A stretch of 35,551 bases of DNA from the NCBI GenBank assembly GCA_019359375.1, contig JAHHHL010000058.1, forward strand, positions 1 through 35,551, given 5' to 3'. The notes under the pieces were generated by a model. The model was not told the origin of the DNA. It ran no database searches and saw nothing but the letters and a program-made list of their open reading frames with translations. Shown one piece after another: positions 8,133-14,901 of the stretch. This DNA is from Lyngbya sp. HA4199-MV5. Lineage in GTDB: Bacteria > Cyanobacteriota > Cyanobacteriia > Leptolyngbyales > Leptolyngbyaceae. Both the position numbers and the translations under genes were made by a program. The first letter of the stretch is position 1. Each line of letters begins with the position of its first letter.

Positions 8133-9353
8133 ATGATTAAACTTGCTATGGCAAACGTTGAAGGGGAGCATCTGGAGCGTGGGACACCCCCATCGCCCAA
8201 AATTCGGCTGGAATTTTTAGATGGTATGCGTGGATTAACAGCCTTATATGTTGTGTTAGTACACGTCTACCGTGAAATTGATGGAGGCTTGCAAGGTGAT
8301 GGACTACCCTCTCTCTTCTACTGGGCAACTCGATGGATGACTCACGGGCGCAATGCCGTTTCTATCTTTATCGTACTGTCTGGTTTCTGCCTGATGCTTC
8401 CCGTCGTTCGTAGCAAAACGGGTCAGCTTAGAGGCGGGATCGTGCAATACCTCAAGCGAAGGGCGTGGCGCATTATCCCGCCTTACTACATCACACTCAC
8501 TCTGCTGTTGCTGCTGTTTTTAGTCATTCCCAGACCATTACAAAGCTTGATGGGAGTGGCATGGAATGAGTCAATGTCAGCCTTAACAGGGAGTGTTGTT
8601 CTATCTCATGTCTTACTAATTCAAAATTTGAGCTTGAATTGGATCTATAAGATGGAGATTCCCATGTGGAGCGTTGCAACCGAGTGGCAGATCTACTTTG
8701 TGTTTCCGTTGCTGCTTCTGGTCTGGCGACGGATCAACGTTGTAGCAGCGGTTGGGCTTGCGTTTGCGATCGGTCTGTCGCTGCATTTCATCCCTCACAG
8801 CCCTCTAGATCAAGCAATTCCCTGGTTTGTGGGGCTGTTTGCGCTGGGTATGTACGGGGCAGACGTGGTATTTTCGCCCAAACGTGCCGCGATCGCGCTT
8901 CGCAAACGAGTGCCTTGGCGCACCATTGCCTGGGTGGCACTAGCAGGATTAATAGCTGAATATTTTCTGCGTCCCAGTATGGATTCCAACGTTGCCACTG
9001 CTTTTATCAGCGATCTGTTGGTAGGCATTTTTGCACTCGCGGTTATCATTGACTGTGCGACTCACCGGGTTGAAAATCACGCCGATCGCCCAGCCGTTTT
9101 AGCCCTGTTGGAATCAAAATGGGTCGTCTGGTTGGGAACGTTCTCCTACAGTTTGTACCTGATCCATTTGCCGCTCTTGGGTCTTGCTGAATTACCGTTG
9201 AATGGAATCCATTCACCTGTGAGCAAATTTTTGGGTCTACTGCTGCTAGGTATGCCGTTTGCACTATTGGGAAGCTACGGCTTTCATCTGGTGTTTGAGC
9301 GCCCCTTCATGTCAGATTTTTCCCGTTCACAGCGAAAGGCGATCGAACCCTGA
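8133..9353 (+). CDS. Acyltransferase family 3 membrane protein (OafA/OatA-like)
   Basis: 406 residues with about ten hydrophobic helices, the layout of acyltransferase-3 (PF01757) proteins, which move acyl groups (often acetyl) across the inner membrane onto polysaccharides, lipids or peptidoglycan. Seen: IRLEFLDGMRGLTALYVVLVH near residues 24-44, the N-terminal signature with its RG and final H; FIVLSGFCL near 79-87; KRRAWRIIPPYYI near 108-120; and a C-terminal SYSLYLIH motif. No SGNH esterase domain is attached. ATG at 8133 is used; an in-frame ATG at 8148 is possible, and neither has a strong Shine-Dalgarno. The gene is bracketed, with the cadD-like gene, by inverted MITE-like copies. The acceptor is unknown. 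Confidence 0.88.
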   Translation: MIKLAMANVEGEHLERGTPPSPKIRLEFLDGMRGLTALYVVLVHVYREIDGGLQGDGLPSLFYWATRWMTHGRNAVSIFIVLSGFCLMLPVVRSKTGQLRGGIVQYLKRRAWRIIPPYYITLTLLLLLFLVIPRPLQSLMGVAWNESMSALTGSVVLSHVLLIQNLSLNWIYKMEIPMWSVATEWQIYFVFPLLLLVWRRINVVAAVGLAFAIGLSLHFIPHSPLDQAIPWFVGLFALGMYGADVVFSPKRAAIALRKRVPWRTIAWVALAGLIAEYFLRPSMDSNVATAFISDLLVGIFALAVIIDCATHRVENHADRPAVLALLESKWVVWLGTFSYSLYLIHLPLLGLAELPLNGIHSPVSKFLGLLLLGMPFALLGSYGFHLVFERPFMSDFSRSQRKAIEP

Positions 9354-9371
9354 AAGCCGTTAGCGGGTAGC

Positions 9372-9502
9372 TTAGGGGCTGTCATCAATTACAATTACAC
9401 ATGGCTCTTAGCAAGGATTCCAGCCCCTAGCCTGGTGTGTTTGGGCGGGCGCGACCATGCTGATACCGCAAGGTTTTGGAGCTAATTGATGACGCGCCCT
9501 AG
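9372..9502 (-). mobile_element. MITE-like element, copy 2 (131 bp)
   Basis: Inverted copy of the element at 6945-7075, the same length and about 83% identical. Its ends are TTAGGGGCTGTCATCAATT and, on the other strand, CTAGGGCGCGTCATCAATT, flanked by YTAR-type tetramers (TTAG and CTAG). It lies 18 bp after the stop of the acyltransferase gene and upstream of the 3' end of the amino-acid ATPase gene, so it sits between convergent genes, as copy 1 does. No coding capacity is seen. Confidence 0.8.
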
Positions 9503-9616
9503 GAATTTTGAGTTAATTGAGCAGTCAACGGTCAGCTTTTTATCCTTTATCCTTCATCTTTTCGTCTAGCCGTCAGCATAGAGTTGAAAGCTGATCACCG
9601 ATCGCGACCTCCTCTC

Positions 9617-10351
9617 TTAAAGCATCTTCTCTAGAAATTGCTTCGCCCGATCGCATTGAGGATTGGTGAAAAACGTGTCGGGTTCTGCGTCCTCAGCTAA
9701 ACTGCCTTCATTAAGAAACCAGACCCGATCGGCGACTTCCCGCGCAAAGCCCATTTCGTGGGTGACGATCGCCATTGTCATGCCTGTTTTTGCCAGCCCT
9801 TTCATCACTTCCAACACTTCCTGCACCATTTCAGGGTCAAGGGCAGACGTGGGCTCATCAAACAGAATGACATCGGGTTGCATTGCCAGGGCACGGGCGA
9901 TCGCCACACGTTGTTTCTGCCCACCAGACAGGCGAGACGGGTAGACATCCGCTTTTTCCTTCAGTCCAACCTTTTCTAACAGATCCATACCCAATTGCTT
10001 CGCTTCTTCTGACGGCACTTTGGATATTTTTGTGGGCGCATAAATGACATTCTTCAGCACCGTCATGTGGGGAAACAGATGGAAGTGCTGAAACACCATC
10101 CCCAAATGCTGGCGTACTTTAGAAATGTTGGTTTTGGGCGCTGTAATATTCTCGCCCTTAAAGTAAATGTTTCCCTGCGTAGGTGTTTCTAGCAGGTTCA
10201 TACAGCGAAGCAGGGTCGATTTGCCGCACCCAGAGGGTCCGATCACTGCGACCACTTCACCCTTGCGAATCTCGGTGGAAATGCCCTTGAGCACGTCCAG
10301 CTTACCAAACGATTTGTGCAATCCTTCGGTTTTAATAATGGTTTCACTCAT
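9617..10351 (-). CDS. glnQ: Polar amino-acid ABC transporter ATPase (GlnQ/HisP-like)
   Basis: 244 residues, full length for the GlnQ/HisP group. Seen: GPSGCGKST at 38-46 (Walker A), the Q-loop in [15 protein letters not shown], the signature [16 protein letters not shown], Walker [18 protein letters not shown], and the H-loop in [19 protein letters not shown]. It powers uptake of a polar or charged amino acid with the permease and binding protein encoded just upstream on the same strand. AGGAG lies about 11 bp before the ATG. It follows the permease gene by 111 bp, so the three genes probably form one transcription unit despite the repeats between them. The exact amino acid cannot be read from the sequence; the symbol marks the family. 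Confidence 0.93.
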   Translation of the reverse strand: MSETIIKTEGLHKSFGKLDVLKGISTEIRKGEVVAVIGPSGCGKSTLLRCMNLLETPTQGNIYFKGENITAPKTNISKVRQHLGMVFQHFHLFPHMTVLKNVIYAPTKISKVPSEEAKQLGMDLLEKVGLKEKADVYPSRLSGGQKQRVAIARALAMQPDVILFDEPTSALDPEMVQEVLEVMKGLAKTGMTMAIVTHEMGFAREVADRVWFLNEGSLAEDAEPDTFFTNPQCDRAKQFLEKML

Positions 10352-10462
10352 GGCTTTAAAGCTCCTGTTGTCCTTTTGGGTTTTATAAGTGCCTCAAGTT
10401 GTAAATACCTCAAGGGTAATGCTTGCTTTTAGAATGTCGCAACGACCCTGAGGATTACTGCG

Positions 10463-11440
10463 TCATTCGCTACGTCTGAGCCGTCTTTCAAGCGCACTCG
10501 CCGCATAGGTTAGACCCATCACCAGAATGTAATAAATGAGTCCCGCAAACAGCAGTGGCTCAAAGTAGATGTACTTGTTGGCACCCACAATTTGCGCGGC
10601 ACGGAGAATTTCCACTACCCCAATGGTTGAAACCAGTGAAGAATCTTTCAGCAAACTGATGGTTTCATTTACCAGTGCAGGCAGAATATTTTTTAACGCC
10701 TGGGGCATAATCACGTCCCACATCATCAGCCAGTAGGGAATACCCAGCGAAAGCGAGGCTTCTGCCTGTCCTTTATCCACTGCCTGGATGCCTGCCCGAA
10801 TGGTTTCAGACATGTATGCCCCAGAGTTGAGGGTAAAGGTCAGCACGCCTGCTTGATAGGGGGTAATGTTGTAGCCCGTGAGCTGGGGCGTGGCGAAGTA
10901 GACGAGCGAGAGCTGTAAGAGGAGTGGAGTGCCGCGAAAGATGGTGGTATAGGCAAAGGAAAACCATTGGAGGGGCTTCAAACCTGAAATCTTGCACAAC
11001 GACAGGGCAGACCCCCACACCAACCCCAGCAGCACCGAAGAAATGGTGAAGATGAGGGTAACGGGAATGCCTGCCAGGATAAATGGAATGTCCGGCACGA
11101 TGCGCCCGAAGTCGAGATCTAGCCCACCTTTGCTCGCAGGTGCCTCGGCGGGTGGAGGCGCAGGAGCCTGAGCCACGATCACACCCTGATTGCCAGCAGC
11201 GGGGCTTTCCATCGCTGTTGGAGGGCTTTGTGCGATCGACGGTAGCGGTTGTGCCACCCAATGACTCGCCAGAAGAATGACCAGGAACGTTTGGAGTGCC
11301 ACGATCGCCCAGCGCGATCGCAGTCGATTAACGCCATTTCTAGAAACACTCATCCCCGCAAATCGTAGGGGTAACATCTTGCTCAAAAATCTCTTAAGCA
11401 ATGGAAATCTCACAGCACGGTTGTTGAAGCGTAGAAACAT
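10463..11440 (-). CDS. Polar amino-acid ABC transporter permease with N-terminal extension
   Basis: 325 residues; the family (HisM/GlnP, PF00528) is usually about 220-240. The core, from about residue 110, has the expected five helices and the motifs FRGTPLLLQLSLVYFATPQL, NSGAYMSETIRAGIQAVDKG (EAA-type coupling region) and PALVNETISLLKDSSLVS. The first ~110 residues are unusual: a basic stretch, a hydrophobic helix ending PSIAQS (signal-peptide-like), then a linker rich in Ala, Pro and Gly. It forms the inner-membrane channel for the transporter whose binding protein is encoded at 11647-12504 and ATPase at 9617-10351. The start at 11440 is preceded by AAAGGGA; later starts at Met22 or Met30 would remove only the basic stretch. 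Confidence 0.9.
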   Translation of the reverse strand: MFLRFNNRAVRFPLLKRFLSKMLPLRFAGMSVSRNGVNRLRSRWAIVALQTFLVILLASHWVAQPLPSIAQSPPTAMESPAAGNQGVIVAQAPAPPPAEAPASKGGLDLDFGRIVPDIPFILAGIPVTLIFTISSVLLGLVWGSALSLCKISGLKPLQWFSFAYTTIFRGTPLLLQLSLVYFATPQLTGYNITPYQAGVLTFTLNSGAYMSETIRAGIQAVDKGQAEASLSLGIPYWLMMWDVIMPQALKNILPALVNETISLLKDSSLVSTIGVVEILRAAQIVGANKYIYFEPLLFAGLIYYILVMGLTYAASALERRLRRSE

Positions 11441-11501
11441 AAATCCCTTTCAATGCAGCGGTCAACAGGATCAATACAATCAAGAACATGCCATCACACC
11501 G

Positions 11502-11535
11502 TTTGTAGGGACGTTACATGTAACGTCCCTACAAA
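11502..11535. repeat. 34-bp perfect palindrome
   Basis: Two 17-base arms (TTTGTAGGGACGTTACA and its exact complement) meet with no loop, centred on CATG. It lies in the gap between the binding-protein and permease genes. In RNA the arms would pair into a long hairpin with a tiny loop, so it could pause or end transcription or stabilise the upstream message. Motifs of the TGTAGGGACGTTACA type are common dispersed repeats in cyanobacterial genomes (general knowledge, not checked here). Confidence 0.8.
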
Positions 11536-11559
11536 AGAAAACATCGGCTTTCAAACCGC

Positions 11560-11626
11560 AAACCTCGGAGGTTTTAACCAGGGATCGGGCATCTGTCTCA
11601 TGTAGCGGCTTAAACCTCCGAGGTTT
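11560..11626. repeat. CCTCGGAGG palindrome module, copy a
   Basis: The segment begins AAACCTCGGAGGTTTT and ends with the complement AAACCTCCGAGGTTT after about 36 bp, so the whole can fold as a long stem or each end as a short one. A related module in the same orientation occurs at 12682-12748, on the other side of the binding-protein gene. It starts 20 bp beyond that gene's stop codon and may act as its terminator or RNA-stabilising hairpin. Confidence 0.7.
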
Positions 11627-11646
11627 AACAACATGCATCAGTCCCA

Positions 11647-12504
11647 CTAGGGTGATTTGCTGGGTGAAGGTGACGCAGAACCAGAGGGCGATGGAGACGG
11701 TGAGGCAGGCGCACTGGTGGCGAACCACTTGGCTGCAAGGGTTTTAATTTCGCCGCTGGCTTTCATTTTTTCCAGCACTTTATTGAAATCAGCGACGAGG
11801 GGTGAGCCTTTGGGGAAGGCAACCGCAGAACCAGACGGTCCTTCCGATGGAATCACGTTGAATGCCAGGTCGGGGCTGGAATCGGTAAAGCCTTTGGCGA
11901 CGGTATCTTCAACGATCGCCGCATCAATTCGCTTGGATTTAATTTCCTGAATCAGGTCGGGCACTTTGTTCAATTGCTTGACCTTCATCCCCGGCACCTT
12001 TTCGGCAATTTTTTTCGCATCGCCTTCTTGAATCGAGCCGAGCTGTACACCCACCGTTTTGCCTGCAAGATCTTTGGTCGTCTTCAAATTGCTGGCTTTC
12101 GGCGCAACGATCGTGTTCTTTGCCTCGTAGTAGATGGTCGAAAAGTCTACGTTTTTCTGGCGTTCGGGGGTGGGGGTCATGCCTGCCATCACAAAGTCAG
12201 CCCGCTTCGCCTGGAGCGCAGGCACCAAACCATTAAAGTCTGATTCGTTGATTTTGAGTTCGTAGCCCAACTCACTGGCAATTTTGTTGGCAATGTCTAC
12301 GTCAAATCCGACGATTTTGCGTTCACCGCTGGCGGTGTCGTAATACTCGTAGGGTGGATAATCGGGCGATGTCACCATTGTCAGCACTTTTTTGCCGCTG
12401 CTAGAGGTGGGACTTTGCCCTGGCTGAGGCGGTTCGCAGCTAGCGAGTGCAGTCACCGCTACGATCGCGGTCAAAGAGAGTGTTAAAAGCGATCGACGTT
12501 TCAT
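11647..12504 (-). CDS. Polar amino-acid binding lipoprotein of an ABC transporter
   Basis: 285 residues. MKRRSLLTLSLTAIVAVTA followed by LASC is a lipoprotein signal, with the modified cysteine at residue 23. The mature part is an SBP_bac_3 domain (PF00497): SPDYPPYEYYD, KIVGFDVDIANKIASELG, DFVMAGMTPTPERQKNVDFS, GKTVGVQLGSIQEGDA and a hinge VEDTVAKGF. It captures a polar amino acid for the permease and ATPase encoded downstream. After the folded domain (…LAAKWFATSA) comes a 20-residue tail made of Pro, Ser, Ala, Gly and Lys (PSPSPSGSASPSPS), absent from typical members. The ATG at 12504 is used; the adjacent TTG upstream would add one residue. AAGGAA lies about 10 bp before the ATG. Confidence 0.92.
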   Translation of the reverse strand: MKRRSLLTLSLTAIVAVTALASCEPPQPGQSPTSSSGKKVLTMVTSPDYPPYEYYDTASGERKIVGFDVDIANKIASELGYELKINESDFNGLVPALQAKRADFVMAGMTPTPERQKNVDFSTIYYEAKNTIVAPKASNLKTTKDLAGKTVGVQLGSIQEGDAKKIAEKVPGMKVKQLNKVPDLIQEIKSKRIDAAIVEDTVAKGFTDSSPDLAFNVIPSEGPSGSAVAFPKGSPLVADFNKVLEKMKASGEIKTLAAKWFATSAPASPSPSPSGSASPSPSKSP

Positions 12505-12681
12505 CAAACTTAGTTCCTTGTCAATGGGGCTTGAGAGGCAAAGAGCGATTAGTTAATCAAGCAGTCAAACTATCAGGCAGTTAATCTATGAGGAGAATCT
12601 CACACGATCGCAGCACGTTGAAAAGCCCCTGGCACAATTCTTAGCGTCGCCGTTGCGGGTTAAATCATTAGGGCTTACGCC

Positions 12682-12748
12682 AACCTCGGAGGTTTTGATC
12701 AGGCATCAAGCAGCGTCACCAATGTGGTCGCTTAAACCTCGAGGTTTT
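12682..12748. repeat. CCTCGGAGG palindrome module, copy b
   Basis: It begins with AACCTCGGAGGTTTTGATCA, and a slightly shortened AAACCTCGAGGTTTT (one base deleted) closes the pair after about 36 bp. It has the same length and orientation as copy a at 11560-11626, so the two are direct repeats about 1.1 kb apart with the binding-protein gene between them. It lies 17 bp beyond the stop codon of the porin gene, so it may serve as that gene's terminator. Confidence 0.65.
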
Positions 12749-12765
12749 GTGCTTAGGTTTTGCGC

Positions 12766-14502
12766 TTAGAAAACAAACGTGGTGCGAATGACCCCGACAA
12801 ACGCATCAGGGTTGCGATCGTCATGGTTAGGAGCCGTTAGCCAGATGACACCGGGCGTAATCGAGATATTGTCTGTCAACTGATAGCGGTAGAACACTTC
12901 AATGTGGTAGCCCGTATCCCGGTCTTCGCGTTGTCCCGCAGGTAGCCCGATCGCGGTGGCAACGGCTGCATTGCTTGTCCCCGTGAGGCGTGGCTGCATC
13001 CCAAACACAATGCCGCCCAGGTTGCCTTTTTTGCCCAAGTCAGGAAAAGCCAAATTGACGGCAAAGTTCCAGATATCGGCATCGCCTCTGGTGCCTGAGC
13101 CCAGGGTTCGCGCCTGCGTTAGACCGACCCAGCCACCCAGCTCAAACCAACTGGTAATGCGGTAGTCAAGCTCAATGCTGTAGCCGTTGCCCACCACTGG
13201 TCCCGCTCCCAGAATTTTTGCCGCATTACTGCCAGCCAGCGTATCCACCCCAAACTGCGGCGAGTACGAGTTGATGTAGAAAAAGCCCAGCTTGAAGGTG
13301 CCAGAGTACACGATGAGATGGGCAAAGGCACTGTATCCGCTGTTGAAAACCCCAAGCTTCGGGTCATTGGGGCTATCACCTTCACCTTGATAACCAAAGT
13401 CAAGCTGAAAGTTGGGGCTAATGGCGTAGTTTACAGCAAGACCAGCCTGGTTGCCGATCGGAAACCAAACGGGGTTAATTTGCGCAAAGTTAGACGGTGA
13501 ACCCGTTGCCTGGTCGTTAAACGGCGTGATGGGATCGGTGACGATCGACGGATCGATCGTGTTCGCATCTAAAAAGACGGTCAGTTTCTCGCCTACGGGA
13601 AAGCGATATTGCAATCGATTCAGCGTGATGTTGCTGTTAGAACTGGTGCTCGTCGCCAAAAAGCGCGTTTCGTCTGATAGATCACTAGTGGCACGACCCA
13701 CAGGCGAAACCCCAAAATCAGACCCGATATCAAACTTTCGTAGATTCGTTGCCTGCAAGCGAGTCCGCAGGCGATCTTTGCCTGTAAAGCTGGTATCGAA
13801 ATCTAAACGCAACCGATACCCAATAGCAGCATTGTTGCGCGAGTCAACGCGATCGCCAAACGCATCTGCAACGTAGGTAATTAACTCAGTGCCGATTTTG
13901 GTCGTCGTCGAAAACTGCTGCTTTTCTAGCGTGGCGGTTCGAGCTTCCAGGGCACCAACCCGACCGCGTAGCGTTGCCAGCTCAGCCGCAAACTCCTCTT
14001 GCAGTTTTTGTAACGCCAGCAGGTCTTCTTTTTTAACCAGATCAGCCGTGCCAGCGGCAATCAACTCGTTGATGCGATCCATGCAGGCATTAAGCCCAGC
14101 CGCAAATTCATACCGAGTCAGCGCACGGTTGCCGCGATAGGTTTTGTCGGGGTAGCCCACAATGCAGCCGTAGCGTTCTACAAGCGATTGCAAGGCTTGA
14201 AATGCCCAATCAGTGGGTCTTACGTCCGTTAGCTGCGAAACAGACGTGACCTGTTCCATATTGGTGGTTTCTGCATCTGCCTCAACCATGACTGAAGCAG
14301 ACGGTTGATCGGCTCCCATCGTTGCTGCCAGAGGGAGGGCAGGTGTTGTGCCTTCTCGCTCCAGCGCTACGGTATGAGCAGTTGTACTCGCGGTTTGAGC
14401 CTCAGGGTTAACATCAGCTTTGACAGGTGCCTGCACTAAAAAAACATGCCCCAAAAGCGCGAGCGTTGCGCTCAGGGTACTCCAAAAAAGCTTGGTCATC
14501 AT
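12766..14502 (-). CDS. Cyanobacterial outer-membrane porin with SLH domain (OprB family)
   Basis: 578 residues. An N-terminal signal sequence (LFWSTLSATLALLGHVFLVQ… ending around VKA) is followed by an SLH domain from about residue 88 (VSQLTDVRPTDWAFQALQSL, then YPDKTYRGNRALTRYEFAAG), a short coiled coil near 150-195 (LQKLQEEFAAELATLRGRVG), and a beta-barrel of the OprB carbohydrate-selective porin type ending in the aromatic VIRTTFVF that outer-membrane proteins use for assembly. The SLH domain binds peptidoglycan-linked polymer, so the protein spans the envelope. These porins carry small solutes, and some are implicated in inorganic ion or iron uptake. The ATGs at 14502 and 14499 are adjacent; GAGG lies 4 or 7 bp upstream, slightly favouring the second. 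Confidence 0.93.
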   Translation of the reverse strand: MMTKLFWSTLSATLALLGHVFLVQAPVKADVNPEAQTASTTAHTVALEREGTTPALPLAATMGADQPSASVMVEADAETTNMEQVTSVSQLTDVRPTDWAFQALQSLVERYGCIVGYPDKTYRGNRALTRYEFAAGLNACMDRINELIAAGTADLVKKEDLLALQKLQEEFAAELATLRGRVGALEARTATLEKQQFSTTTKIGTELITYVADAFGDRVDSRNNAAIGYRLRLDFDTSFTGKDRLRTRLQATNLRKFDIGSDFGVSPVGRATSDLSDETRFLATSTSSNSNITLNRLQYRFPVGEKLTVFLDANTIDPSIVTDPITPFNDQATGSPSNFAQINPVWFPIGNQAGLAVNYAISPNFQLDFGYQGEGDSPNDPKLGVFNSGYSAFAHLIVYSGTFKLGFFYINSYSPQFGVDTLAGSNAAKILGAGPVVGNGYSIELDYRITSWFELGGWVGLTQARTLGSGTRGDADIWNFAVNLAFPDLGKKGNLGGIVFGMQPRLTGTSNAAVATAIGLPAGQREDRDTGYHIEVFYRYQLTDNISITPGVIWLTAPNHDDRNPDAFVGVIRTTFVF

Positions 14503-14901
14503 ATCGCCTCACTCACACCACAGATGAAATTCACAAACGAAAACCCGTACACTTTAGAGCTGATGGCAACCAATACTAGCTCGACTCGATCCGATCAACC
14601 GGAGGCGAATCTCTCCTTTTTTCTCTGGCTACAATATCCAGAACACAAAAGAGAGACGCTTTTCTTCTCATGGCTCTAAACCCTGAAAGAGAGCGCTACT
14701 GGGAATTCTACGACCGAAAGCTCAAGCTTTCTCTGAGCCTTTCTTACCAGTTGACCGATCGCTCAGAATATTGGTTTATTAAACACTGAATGGAGAAGAC
14801 TGAAACAAATTTGCTTTCACGATCGAGAACCCTATGATTAAAAAGCTTGAGACCTTAGAGATTCTGTTAGATTTGATCACTTTTCACCGAAACTAAGACC
14901 C
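14503..14901. other. Gap between porin and phosphotransferase-kinase genes
   Basis: Divergent gap of 399 bp that should hold the promoters of both flanking genes. The only reading frame that looks possible is a 39-codon one at 14670-14789, listed separately. I see no convincing repeat or RNA structure. Confidence 0.4.
14670..14789 (+). CDS. Possible 39-residue small protein
   Basis: An ATG frame of 39 codons starting MALNPERERYWEFYDRK and ending SEYWFIKH. It is rich in charged and aromatic residues, unlike random translation of the AT-rich gap, and its codons look ordinary. GAGAGACG lies about 11 bp before the start. I do not recognise a family. It is a candidate only; the surrounding gap is otherwise without genes and the sequence could be a promoter-proximal fluke. 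Confidence 0.25.
   Translation: MALNPERERYWEFYDRKLKLSLSLSYQLTDRSEYWFIKH

Noticed and set aside
8018-8200. Minus-strand 60-codon frame at the acyltransferase start
   Set aside because: It overlaps the 5' end of a well-supported gene in antisense and has no recognisable features.
11277-11747. Plus-strand 156-codon frame across the permease start and the repeats
   Set aside because: It reads through the palindrome and the CCTCGGAGG module and is antisense to two good genes.
14446-14679. Plus-strand 77-codon frame across the porin start
   Set aside because: It overlaps the porin's signal sequence in antisense and its protein looks random.
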